From Pyrenochaeta sp. MPI-SDFR-AT-0127 (lineage: Eukaryota > Ascomycota > Dothideomycetes > Pleosporales > Cucurbitariaceae): DNA of 64,000 bases. A model generated the notes under the pieces. The model ran no database searches. It was not told the DNA's origin and saw only the letters and a program-made list of their open reading frames with translations. Shown piece by piece: positions 1 through 9,335 of this stretch. Location of the stretch: the NCBI GenBank assembly GCA_020747015.1, contig JAGTJM010000004.1, forward strand, positions 930,001 to 994,000, written 5' to 3'. A program made the position numbers and the translations under genes. Numbering within the stretch: the stretch's first letter is position 1; each line of letters begins with the position of its first letter.

Positions 1-64
1 CTTTGCGCATTTCCTTTGCCGCCGTAAGGGCGGCCAACGAGAGGAGGACGCTTCGAAGATACAT
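1..64 (-). CDS. Start of a secreted protein, cut by the window edge
   Basis: The reverse strand opens with an ATG at 64 and stays open to base 1, giving 21 codons: a short Arg-containing start, then a hydrophobic Leu/Val/Ala run ending in Ala-Ala-Lys. That is the shape of a fungal signal peptide. Nothing of the mature protein lies in the window, so no function can be given. The ATG is the only clear start near the edge, and downstream of it there are no stops in this frame. Confidence 0.4.
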   Translation of the reverse strand, partial: MYLRSVLLSLAALTAAKEMRK

Positions 65-1578
65 GGTGACCTTGGCTCGAAGATTGGAATGGGAATCAGG
101 TCGTAAGGAATGTAGAAACTGGCCTGGCAAGAGTTTTTAAGTCTTTGCCGGACATGGAGGTACTGAATTCGCTATTGTCCATACTGCACCTCCTATTACT
201 AACCCGGCAGGTATGAGAGAGTACCTGCCCCTTCTTGATGATACCATCCATATTTTGCCCCATGACACAAGCTGCCACGAGACCGCTATTGGCAAGTATG
301 TCGGGTTTGGGGCAGCAGGTATATGAAGTAAAGTGCCGTGCAGAGCGCAAGATTGGTGGTGGTAAATGAACCGAAAGCTTCAAGCGTGGAGGATGTGACC
401 AGATAGGAAGGAGGCTTCATCTAAGCATGCCTTGGCGACAACGACCCCTGATATTTGGCCAGCGGAAGGAGAAAAAGCCCAGGCTGCCGAGATGCAGATC
501 GATGGTATTGAAACACGATAACGGTCGGTGTTGATACGATGAGCTGCCGTTTGCCGCTGTTGTTCCCTTGGGGCGTTCCAAAAGCGATTTTGCAGCGAGC
601 GATTTTCTGGCCTCACCTGCGCTCCTCATCTTTCGGCTGTTTTCAACCTATGCTGGACGCCCTCCAGCCCGACGCTCTTGAGATCGCGCGATGTTTGTCT
701 TTTTAGCCTTATCGATAACATAGTGACAGTCTCAATCTAAAAGGTTCATGCGCCTGATAACACCATTGCAGGGTAAATTGGCGACAAGTGCTCGGAACCA
801 GACAGAGCATCGACCGACCACACCACTTTGGAAGGTGGCTAGGTACCAGGAGAGAGTTGTGGTCGATGGCGAGTATTGGAGATGGATGTACGGGATTTGA
901 GAATTAGCCATTATCGAGTGTGTGGAGACATGGTGGAGCGGGTGGCAAGATTTGGATGCGATCCACGGAACGAATTCGACCTTGGAAAGTGCAATGTGCT
1001 GTGGTATGTTCGCTTGCACCCACTCTGATATTGGACGTTGTGGACCTTGCGACACAAATGTACGAAGTGAGCAAAGGGACACTTTTCAGCGGAATACCGT
1101 GGTGCGCACATCCGCTCTCTTATCCTGTTCAGTTCACGGGCATGCGAGTCAAGGTTCCGCAGTCAAACACCGCAAATTCCCTCAAACGCCCTCGGCTCTG
1201 CAGCAGGAGAAATTCGGGCCGCTAGACTTGGGAGTTTTGGGCGAGCAGCAGGCATAGCAGAATATCTGCCACAGTACATGAAGGCGGCGAAGCTAGCGGT
1301 TCGTGCCGCAATGTCCGAGGGCTAACGCTAATGGTGGTGGTGGCTGCCAGCTCCAAACAGAGTCATTACGTCACCGACAAAATTTGTGCACAGAGACAGC
1401 ACAGCAAGAAGAGAGAAAGTCAAATGCTGGAGACCATTCGAGGCCCGGTAACAATGCATTCATGAGTCTATGTCTTCATTCATGCCGTGATTTCAGAGTC
1501 GTCATTCCATGTAGTATCGTAACCTCTACTGCAAGGTAAAGTGCGCCAAATTTTCCACCCTCTAATGTAGCCAGGCAT
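65..1578. other. Intergenic, no supported gene
   Basis: Several short overlapping ORFs occur on both strands, but none has a recognisable domain, a good splice structure or a length that stands out. The stretch presumably holds the promoter of the edge gene (reverse strand) and the 3' region of the HAD phosphatase gene. I see no repeat or RNA gene in it. Confidence 0.5.
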
Positions 1579-2379
1579 TTACAACTTGGCCTCAACCTTC
1601 TTTAGGCACTCCTGGAACTCCTTCCAGTCGTACATGATGGCAGCACACTTTGTCTCCTCGGTGAGGAGCTTAGCCATCTGCTCCATCTTCTCCTTGCCCT
1701 CCTCAATGCCGTAGATGCCGACATAGCCGATGCAGGGAATACCAGCGCGCATGGCGGCAGTAGCACCAGACTTGCTGTCCTCGACGGTGACGGCCTCATG
1801 AGGCTTGACACCAAGCTGCTCGGCAGCGTAGAAGTAGATGGCGGGGTCTGGCTTCGAGCTGGGAGGGTTGAGCGAGGTGGCGGCAGAGTAGACGTGCTCG
1901 GGGGGGAAGAAGTGAGCAATGCCGGCCTTCTCAATGGAAGCAACGACACGGCTCTTAGCAGAGGTGCTGACGACAGACATGGGGTAGCCCTGCTCCTTGA
2001 GCTTATTGAGCTCATCGGTTACACCAGGGCACTCGACAGCCTTCTCGCTGAGCTTCTTGGTGACGGCACCGAGCTCCTGCTGGACAAAGTCCTCGAGTTC
2101 ATCGTCGGGCATGGTGAAGTTGTGCTTCGTCTGCAGGCCCTTGAGCATGCCGCGAAAGTTGTGGCCGACAAAGTCCTCGAGCAGCGAGTCGGCTGAGTAA
2201 CGGGCGTCGATGTTGTGCTTCTCCATGACAATGTTGGTGAGCTCGGCGCAGGCCTCGAAGGCCAGACGCTCCGACTGGACGAGCGTGTTATCGCAGTCGA
2301 GCATGATGTACTTGACCTGCGAAGAACTATTAGCGCGGGGTAGGCGGGGTATGGTGCCTGGGCTGCTTACCTTGCCCAT
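1579..2379 (-). CDS. HAD-superfamily phosphatase (subfamily IA, beta-phosphoglucomutase-like)
   Basis: Two exons: 2379-2371 (Met-Gly-Lys only) and 2316-1579, joined over a 54-nt intron (2370-2317) with GTAAGC donor, GCTAAT branch-like site and CAG acceptor; the product is 248 residues. HAD motif I (DxDNT, with Asp10 and Asp12) sits right after the junction. Motif II is the Ser/Thr in 'VVSTS', motif III a Lys in 'SSKPDP', and motif IV 'VEDSKSG'. A helical cap lies between motifs I and II, as in subfamily I. The family hydrolyses small phosphomonoesters, often sugar phosphates, with Mg2+; the substrate is not predictable. The intron is a multiple of three without a stop, so an upstream in-frame ATG at 2481 gives a 300-residue unspliced reading. 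I prefer the spliced form because the insert would separate the start from beta-strand 1 of the fold. Confidence 0.85.
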   Translation of the reverse strand: MGKVSSPGTIPRLPRANSSSQVKYIMLDCDNTLVQSERLAFEACAELTNIVMEKHNIDARYSADSLLEDFVGHNFRGMLKGLQTKHNFTMPDDELEDFVQQELGAVTKKLSEKAVECPGVTDELNKLKEQGYPMSVVSTSAKSRVVASIEKAGIAHFFPPEHVYSAATSLNPPSSKPDPAIYFYAAEQLGVKPHEAVTVEDSKSGATAAMRAGIPCIGYVGIYGIEEGKEKMEQMAKLLTEETKCAAIMYDWKEFQECLKKVEAKL

Positions 2380-3471
2380 GATTGCGGTTGGTGGTTGAAT
2401 TGGAGTGTGTTTGGTAGTGGTGAGGTCAATTGAGGGGATGTGTGATGTGGGAAGCGTAAGAGTCGTGAGGAGATAAGGCAAGAGGGTTTTCTGTTGGGGA
2501 CGAGGTAAATAAAGTAAAGTAGCGCTGGTGAGTTGTCAGGGAAAGGCGGTGCGCGGCAGAGGGAAGGCGGGACCCGGTGTTACGTCATTGGCTGAAGTAG
2601 CGGAGCGTGGGCTGATCCATTGGGCGGCGATCTGTCGCACCGTTGCACATCTCGCCTTGCCTTCCTCTCCTCCCCCCCACAGACATCGTGACATTTGCTT
2701 TTGCGATACCGCTGATGGCTCCTGAGACCAGTCTGTCAGTCAATTACTTCACGTCTTTCTGCTCCTGCCATCCACCACCGTGGCATCCCCACGCAGAGCC
2801 GGCCAGATGTGATTTCTTTTCCCTTGAGTCGCGTGCACAGTTTCAGTTTCGCTCCAAGTCTGTGTCACTGCACCTTGCACTTGGACCAAGATCACGAGAA
2901 CCACTTTCCCCCACATTTCCAAGTCCAGAGCATCGTCGACTGCCAGCACGGTGTGCGGAGAGAGTAGTTCCTGCATATGGCGGTGATGCGCTTGCATCGT
3001 CGCGTGGAACCCTGACGCGCTCGCTCGACGCCTCCAGAAGCCAACCAATAAGCCATCATTCAAGATCCATGAAGAAAAATCTTTTAACTTGCTACCCAAC
3101 CCATTGCAGCAGAAACATTGACTGCATGTACAACAGTGTTCCTCGCAGTATCAACCAGTCCTGGTGCATCGCGGCCAGAATGCTTTGGGAGGCTCCCTTG
3201 CTTATTCCTCTTGGCATTTGGCAGTCATTTCAGCGAGTCATGCGTCCATTGCTCAAAAACGTGCAGAACCCATCAAGTGCCAATCGTTCATAGCGTTCCT
3301 TGTCTATAGCAGTGGGGATCCGGAAACTTTGTTCCTATTGCCTCGTTGATTGCTTTCTTCACATTTCTGACCTTGCTTAGCCTCTCATCTCTACCTCATT
3401 AGCCTCTTGTCCGCCTCGACGACCTTGATTACATGCACGCAGTCTGAATAGACAAGTCATACTGTATGAGT
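2380..3471. other. Intergenic, no supported gene
   Basis: Holds the 5' flank of the HAD phosphatase and the 3' flank of the F-box/ankyrin gene. Pyrimidine-rich runs occur around 2660-2690. A 216-codon open frame on the forward strand (2643-3293) lacks domain signal, has a non-ATG start and is Ser/Pro/Arg-rich, as expected from chance in such DNA; I did not call it. Confidence 0.5.
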
Positions 3472-4689
3472 TTATAGCCATAGTCTCTGCCATCTTCGAT
3501 TCCTTGTCTTCTTCGACTTTGGCTGGTTCGCCAACGAGGCGATCTCACCTGCTTGGGGAATACGTAATTGTTTCGGTGCATCTTCGTTGACCTCTGCAAA
3601 CCCGGTTGACAATGTTGCCCTGGTCTTTCCTTGTGATGCTGTCGAGATAAGGGGTGGAAATTGCTCTGCAAGCGGTTGGTTGCGAGCGGCCCCGGACGCA
3701 TGCACTGTAGTTGATGGAAAAGTCATTGGTCTTGGAGGGTCCGGGAAAACCGCGCTTCCTGCGCTCCTGTGATTATGATCATGATCTTGGCTGTTGTTCA
3801 AGTTTTGTGTGCTTTCACGTTCCGTTCTCTGCCCGACGGCTTCCTGGTTTACTTTCCTCTTCGACCCGTAAAAGTGTCCCTGGCCCACATTCACCTCGCG
3901 GTTGCAGAAGAGTAACCGCACACTAGGATCAGAACTGGTGGCCCCACGAGCATAAGCTTCATTATCTGGCTCGGCACCATTCTCAAGTAGAATGACGAGT
4001 ATATTGAAGGCCGCGTCGCGTAGCTCCTTGTCTTCCGGTTCATGTCCCCAGAGTTCGACTCCATCTTCGCCAAGCAACTCGTCGAATGCTGAGAGTCTGG
4101 TTCCAGAGGCTTTTAGATTTGCATCTGCTCCCAAACTCAGAAGGTGTCGTACAATCTCTCCACGATGCCAACCGCAGGCGGCGTGGAGAGCGGTCCGACC
4201 ATTCGTCTCTATCGGGAAGTCTAGTGAAGGCAGAAATGTGATAAACAGTTTCGCGATCTCATCCCGCCCACGCCCCAAGGCTGTCATGTAGGGCATACAA
4301 ATTCTCGTATACCGCAGCGGGTCCACGCCCAGAGCGATCAGTATTTCGACCATGACGATGTTTCCATCACCAGCAGCCTTATTCATCAATGAGTTCCAGA
4401 GGGACGGCATTGATCTCGGGTCGTATAGATTGGCACCATAATGCTGCAGGCGGCTGAGGGTGTCGATGCGCATATTGCTGAATGCCCAGACCACGGCGCT
4501 ACTCCCGCCTTCCCTCACGTTGCGTTCAAGAAGTGCGTCAGAGAGAAGTTGATAAAGTCTTTTATTTGCTTGCAATAGGCGATTTAGGCAGGACTGGGAG
4601 TGAACAAGATCGGCGATCTCGAGGATCAGTTCATTGGGTAGGTCGAGCAAGCCTGTCGTTGCTCTTCCTTTTGAAATCATATTAGCCAT
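3472..4689 (-). CDS. F-box and ankyrin-repeat protein
   Basis: A single open frame of 405 residues. Residues about 14-60 form an F-box: 'LLDLPNELILEIADLV' followed by the Cys-Leu-x-x-Leu-Leu and Leu-x-x-Leu-Leu helices. Residues about 75-265 are ankyrin-like, with a clear repeat core 'NGRTALHAACGW' and 'HLLSLGADAN', and weaker repeats at 'ILIALGVDP' and 'ILLENGAEPD'. The remaining 130 residues are polar and low in complexity, ending in a Lys/Arg-rich tail. F-box proteins recruit substrates to SCF ubiquitin ligases through Skp1, with the repeats as the binding surface; the target is unknown. A second Met at residue 4 is an equally possible start. No intron is needed. Confidence 0.75.
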   Translation of the reverse strand: MANMISKGRATTGLLDLPNELILEIADLVHSQSCLNRLLQANKRLYQLLSDALLERNVREGGSSAVVWAFSNMRIDTLSRLQHYGANLYDPRSMPSLWNSLMNKAAGDGNIVMVEILIALGVDPLRYTRICMPYMTALGRGRDEIAKLFITFLPSLDFPIETNGRTALHAACGWHRGEIVRHLLSLGADANLKASGTRLSAFDELLGEDGVELWGHEPEDKELRDAAFNILVILLENGAEPDNEAYARGATSSDPSVRLLFCNREVNVGQGHFYGSKRKVNQEAVGQRTERESTQNLNNSQDHDHNHRSAGSAVFPDPPRPMTFPSTTVHASGAARNQPLAEQFPPLISTASQGKTRATLSTGFAEVNEDAPKQLRIPQAGEIASLANQPKSKKTRNRRWQRLWL

Positions 4690-5022
4690 ACTTCAAGCAC
4701 AGAAATGCGAATACTTCTTTGTTATACTGGAAATGTTTCAGACAAGAGGTTGAGGATGCTGACTCACGGCAGTGCTTACGAGCGGAGTCCTGTATGCATA
4801 AAGTTAAAGCGGGGCTGTGCTCGCCTGAAGAAGCAGGCACCTGCTGAACAAGCCGGAGTCGCCATCACCACCAACTCTCCATCCCATCAAGTCCGCCTAG
4901 AAATTTGAGTAGCGATGCAGCGCAACACACCATCGTCACATCAAAACAGTATTCTACAATCTTGACACTGCCTAGCTACTCATCCTAATACTTCCTCATG
5001 CCCGGCAGCCTCGCGCGGAGAT
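4690..5022. other. Divergent intergenic region
   Basis: Lies between the reverse-strand F-box/ankyrin gene and the forward HET relic, so it should hold the promoter of the first and whatever remains of the promoter of the second. No motif stands out. Confidence 0.4.
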
Positions 5023-5680
5023 ATGCGACTACTAAGATGTGTCGCAAACTCGGAGAACGAGACGGGTGATGTCAGTCTTACCGAGTATGCCGCCTCGAAA
5101 ATACCCCCTTATGCAATCTTATCACATAGGTGGAGAGAAGAGGAAGTTGAATACGAGCACATGACTGGCAATTACGAATACAGGAAGAGACAAGGCTATT
5201 CCAAGATTGAAAAATGCGCTCGCGCCGCCCTTCAGTATGGCATCGAATATATATGGATCGATACCTGCTGCATAAACAAGAGTAGCAGTGCTGAGCTCTC
5301 AGAGGCAATCCACAGCATGTATCTGTGGTACAACGAGTCGCTGATATGCTTCGCATTCCTATACGATGTGTCATGTGATGGTGGTATAGTCGACATTCTT
5401 TTTCCTTGAGCGAACCAATAGCCAAAGTTTTAGTGGTTTTCATCGTGTTGTCAATAAAAATGGAGACACAACCGAGGCCGTTTTCAATCCCAACAGCTGC
5501 AAGGTCGCAACACAAACGGTCAGAATTGCTGTGAGGCGAGGTGAAGAATTCGTTCCAAGCAGGGAGATCACAATGAATACGAAGCCGAGTAGAAGGGATA
5601 GTTGGCAAATGGTGGAAGGCTTTGTTGTTAATTTGAAAAGACGGAGTGGCATTGGAACTACAAGGAGGAGGTAGGAGGGG
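5023..5680 (+). pseudogene. Truncated HET-domain gene
   Basis: Codons from 5023 give a clean HET-domain start: 'PPYAILSHRW', then a Lys-Ile-x-x-Cys stretch, 'EYIWIDTCCINK', 'SSAELSEAIHSMY' and 'WYNES'. These are the opening motifs of the heterokaryon-incompatibility domain. The frame then drifts into unrelated sequence and stops at 5409, about 128 residues in, well short of the several hundred residues expected. About 130 nt further on (near 5543-5570) another frame reads 'EEFVPSREIT', which resembles the Leu-Gln-Glu-Leu-x-Ala-Pro-Arg segment that normally follows the Arg-Gly-Trp-Thr block. I therefore read this as a decayed HET gene with internal loss. The first half is certain to be HET; the downstream remnant is inference. 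The end coordinate is approximate. Confidence 0.6.
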
Positions 5681-5699
5681 CAATGTAAAAATCGAAATG

Positions 5700-6175
5700 A
5701 CAGTCCGAGGATATTCAGCCTACCCATAACAACACTATATTTATTCGGCTCAGAGTCATACAAGAGTATATCACGAAGCTATCTGTTTTCGTCTCGTGAC
5801 ACCCAAAACTAACATAGCCAGGCAAAGCACAAGGTACAACCTGATCAACTAGCTATACGTGGGTGAAACCAAGCTCTGACAAATGGTCTAACTGCAATAT
5901 CGAAAGAAATTATTTGTGTCAGAGCAGCATCCAAAATTCTACTTGCTTCATGAGGTAAAAAGTTGTCATGCAAATAGCAGCAAAGGGATTAGGAATATAC
6001 CACACAACACTACCGCAACACCATATTACAAGTGATAGAAAGAGTGAAAAAAAACCCCCTTTAAGGTGACCGATGTACATTCTATATTAATCTATGTTGT
6101 ATACGACCTCCGTATCAGAGTTATTCTTAGTAGAAAGTGCTAACAAGCATGCTTAGACTTCTCACATTTTGCCAA
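5700..6175. other. AT-rich intergenic stretch
   Basis: AT-rich, with short homopolymer A and C runs near 6045-6058. It holds the 3' flank of the chitin-binding protein gene. No ORF, repeat or RNA gene is supported. Confidence 0.4.
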
Positions 6176-9100
6176 CTACGTACAAATTGGGACGTCGTTC
6201 GGACCGGCGACGGGAGTGATAGCGAAGTCGTCTGCGGCAAAGATATTGACATTACCGGCGGGCTGACCGGCCACTGCTGCCTGCATGGTTATCTGATGCT
6301 GGTTGTTTGTTGTCGCCGCTATCGTCATGACCGGGCTTATAAGCTGCGTCCAAGCCCCGTCTGTACTTGCAGGAGTAAAGGTTGTTATCAAAACACCGTC
6401 AAAGTAGAGCCTGAAGGACAGACTCCAAGAGGCTCCACTCGGACGAAGTGATTTGACCCAAAAACTCGCGGTCGCCTTAACGTTAGCCGGAATAACGACT
6501 AGCTGGTAAAGAGTGAGGGTTGTCGACCCGGTGAGTTGGGTAGAGCCGCGCATTCCATAAGCACCAGAACGAGCAGCACTTGCCCACACTCCAGTTCCCG
6601 TGGCTGTATTGGAGCCACCTGATGTCTTCCAAGAGTAACTAGCAGCCAATCTCCAGTTGCCATTGGTACCTGTGCTCCAGTCATTGTACGGTGGCGATTC
6701 AAACCCGGGATTCGTTAGGTAGTTGGCCGGAGCAGCATAGCAAACCGGCGCAGCGGATGAGCTTGAGGGCGCGCTTGAGGAGCTACTAGACACCACTGAC
6801 GTGGAAAAGGTTGTCAAAGCAGGCTCGGGTGTACTTGAAGCAACCGTAGAAGTTGATGCGGCTACAGACGAGCTTGAAATAGGTTCTGAGGTGCTCGAAA
6901 AAGTTTGAGAAGAGGAAACGATCGTAGAGGATGGCAATACTGCAGAAGATGATAGGACTGTAGACGAACTTGAAACCGGCTCTGAAGTGGTTGATACGAC
7001 CGTAGAGGACGATGCAGCTGCGGACGTGCTTGGCGTAGGCTCCGGTGTGCTTGAATTGCTTTCAGATGAGGATGCTGAAGAGGAGCTCGGCGTGGCTTGC
7101 GGAGTACTCGAGAAGCTCTCGGATGACGAAATCACCGACGAGCTTAGACTAGCTTCAGATGTGGTGGAAGGAGCTTCAGATGATGAGACTGCTGAAGAGC
7201 TTGAACTTGGCTCTGCTGTGCTTGAGAAGGTCGCTGATGATGACACTGATGATGATGACTCTACAGAAGATGAAGCAGTAGGTAAGGTTTGCGTCGACTC
7301 TGAAGCAGTAGATCGGGTCTCGAGAGATGAAATGATAGATGATGTTGGCGTGGGTTCTGGAGAGGTTGATACGACCGAAGACGAGCTGAGAGAAATCCCC
7401 GGTGTGCTTGAGGGACTCTCAGAGGATGTCACTGTAGAGGTCAAGATCACCGTATCGGATGTGCTAGAAAGCCTCTCAGAGGATGATGCGACAGAAGACG
7501 AGCTTAAGATAGCCTCAGGTGTGCTAGAAGCGCTCAGGGAGGCAGATGACGAGCTCTTCAAAGCCCTTGTAGATTGCGCATCTGATTGGGTCGTCGATTG
7601 TGTCTCCGAAACGGTAGAGGAGTGGGTTTCCGAGCGAAGCGATGAAGTGATAGTCTCTACGACCGTTGATGAGAGGCTCTCCAAAGTAGCAGAGACTTGA
7701 GTCAAAGTGGCGGTAGACGAAATTGCAAGAGCAGCAGTAGATGAATGACTCTCTGAAGATGAAGACGAAACAGATTCTAAAGTGCTGGAAGAAATTATTG
7801 CGGAAGTCGTAGAAGACTGGGGCACTGAAGCGGAAATGCTCGCAGATTGGGTATCCGAAGAGGCAGAGGAGTAAGACTCAGAGGCAGTGGAAGAGTGGCT
7901 TTTCGATGCAGATGGGCTGAAAGATGGTGTCGCAGAGGCGCTAGAAGTCTGTGATAAGCCCTCAGGAGCACTCGATGATTGAACTTGCGAAGAGGTTGCA
8001 CTAGTGGATGATGTGGAAAACACAGTTGGTGTTGACAAAGCAAGTAACGTGGAGGAGGTACTTGTAACAGATGTCTGGGAAGCACCAGATGGCTGAGTAC
8101 TTTCAGATACGCTGGGCGAATGAGAATGGCTAGTCGAAGCAATAGAGGACGAGCTCTGAGGTGTGGAAGAGGCGACCGATGATGACTGAACAATCGCGCT
8201 CGATGAAGAACTGGCATGAGTGGAAGAAGCCGCCGACGAGGATACAGCGATACTTGAAGGTGATGAGCTGCTATAAGTAGACGATATGGCCGATGAGGAT
8301 GCTACGACTGGCATCGATGAAGAAGCGCTAGACGATTGAGCGGCAATCGAAGACGACGTACTTGATAATCGAGCAGAGCTTGAAGACGATGGTATTGTTG
8401 AAGATGACCGAACTGGCGAAGTTGACTGTAGAGAAGACGAGGACAGTGCAGAGGATGATGATCGCGTAGATGATGACGAGCTTGTACACCTGCAAACCCA
8501 AAGACCCAAACGTTAGTGAATGTCTCATCTGCAGTTTGCAAGCGGAATACTTGCTTTCCAAAGCCGCTCTGGCAGCCAGTACCGCAGTAAGCTGAGGTAA
8601 AACCACAGTAACTGTATCTAAAAGCATCAAGAAGTTAGCGTAGGACTCGTCATATTCACAGGTAAATTACTGACTGTGAGCAGCAATCCCCAAACTTGGA
8701 GCCAAGACAGTTGAAGCCACCAGTAGCACCGTTCGTATTACCACAGCGAGCATTGGTAGACACCTTCAGCGAAGCAGAGGGAGAAGCCGCGACGGCGGTC
8801 GATGAAGTCCGAGTACTGATTGGAACAGTCTGAGAGGAACGGCTAGACGAAGATCGAGAGTTGGTGCAGGTACCGAAGACAGCATTACACCCAGTGCTGC
8901 AATATGCTGAAGATGACCCGCTAAGCCATATTAGCAAGCCACATCTTCAAGACGTTGATGATTCCTACCAGTATCCATGTCGCGAACAACAATTACCAAA
9001 TGCTGAGCCCTGGCACGTATATCCTTTGTCTCCACCACAAGAACCGTCTTGCGATATTTTGGTCGCGGTACAGCTACCGTGAGCAGCATCGCACCCAGAA

Positions 9101-9335
9101 CCACAGTGGCCTAATGTTCTCCCACACCAGCCATACCTAAGTACGTGGTTAGTAAATCCTTCGAATACTTTTCTTAGCAAACTAGCTGACTCAACTGAGA
9201 ACAACAATCGCCGTATCCAGAGCCAGTACACACAAGACCCCCATTCGCTGCACCACAGCGACCAGTGTTGCTCACTCGTTGTCCGTGAATAGCTGCAGTG
9301 AGGGCTGTGAAAGCCCAAAAGGAGGCGACGCGCAT
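6176..9335 (-). CDS. Secreted protein with three chitin-binding (CBM18/hevein) domains, Ser/Thr stalk and C-terminal carbohydrate-binding-like domain
   Basis: Five exons, phase-consistent: 9335-9196, 9136-8969, 8920-8675, 8617-8555, 8489-6176; product 976 residues. It starts with a signal peptide (ending near 'AAIHG'). Three hevein-type domains follow at about residues 27-69, 80-122 and 160-207; each has the CC-S-x-x-x-x-C core ('CCSQYGWCG', 'CCSRHGYC', 'CCSQYSYCG'), and an exon junction falls inside each one. Residues 208-788 are almost only Ser, Thr, Ala, Pro and Glu, a typical O-glycosylated stalk. Residues 789-976 begin with a Cys and 'NYLTNPGFESP' and look like a beta-sandwich CBM of the CBM4/9 type. 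There is no catalytic domain. It is probably a wall- or chitin-binding surface protein or a chitin-shielding effector. The last intron appears to use a GC donor (see separate entry). Confidence 0.85.
6746..8489 (-). repeat. Ser/Thr-rich low-complexity coding repeat
   Basis: Within the last exon of the chitin-binding protein, about 580 codons encode Ser/Thr/Ala/Pro/Glu with imperfect repeats of roughly 20-22 residues. The best-kept part is about 6800-7560, where units of the type 'SSTPEP' or 'STSEP' followed by a Ser-rich spacer recur. The opposite strand carries an acidic shadow ORF created by the same composition. Confidence 0.7.
8490..8554 (-). other. Candidate GC-AG intron in the chitin-binding gene
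   Basis: The donor on the coding strand reads GCAAGT and the acceptor TTTGCAG, 65 nt apart. Using them joins Lys206 to the final conserved Cys of the third hevein domain and keeps the long Ser-rich exon in frame. The nearby GT (in CAAGTATTCC) would shift the frame and lose both the Cys and the stalk. GC-AG introns with such an otherwise strong donor are a known minor class in fungi. Confidence 0.65.

Noticed and set aside
2643..3293. Forward ORF of 216 codons
   Set aside because: Begins with a non-ATG codon, Ser/Pro/Arg-rich, no recognisable family; lies in a promoter-like stretch.
5440..5763. Reverse hydrophobic ORF of 107 codons, possibly a membrane protein
   Set aside because: Overlaps the decayed HET relic on the other strand; the hydrophobicity probably comes from antisense reading of charged codons.
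6987..7700. Forward-strand acidic ORF of 237 codons
   Set aside because: Antisense to the Ser-rich repeat of the chitin-binding protein; its Asp/Glu/Val composition is the complement of Ser/Thr codons. The reverse-strand gene has signal peptide, domains and splice sites.
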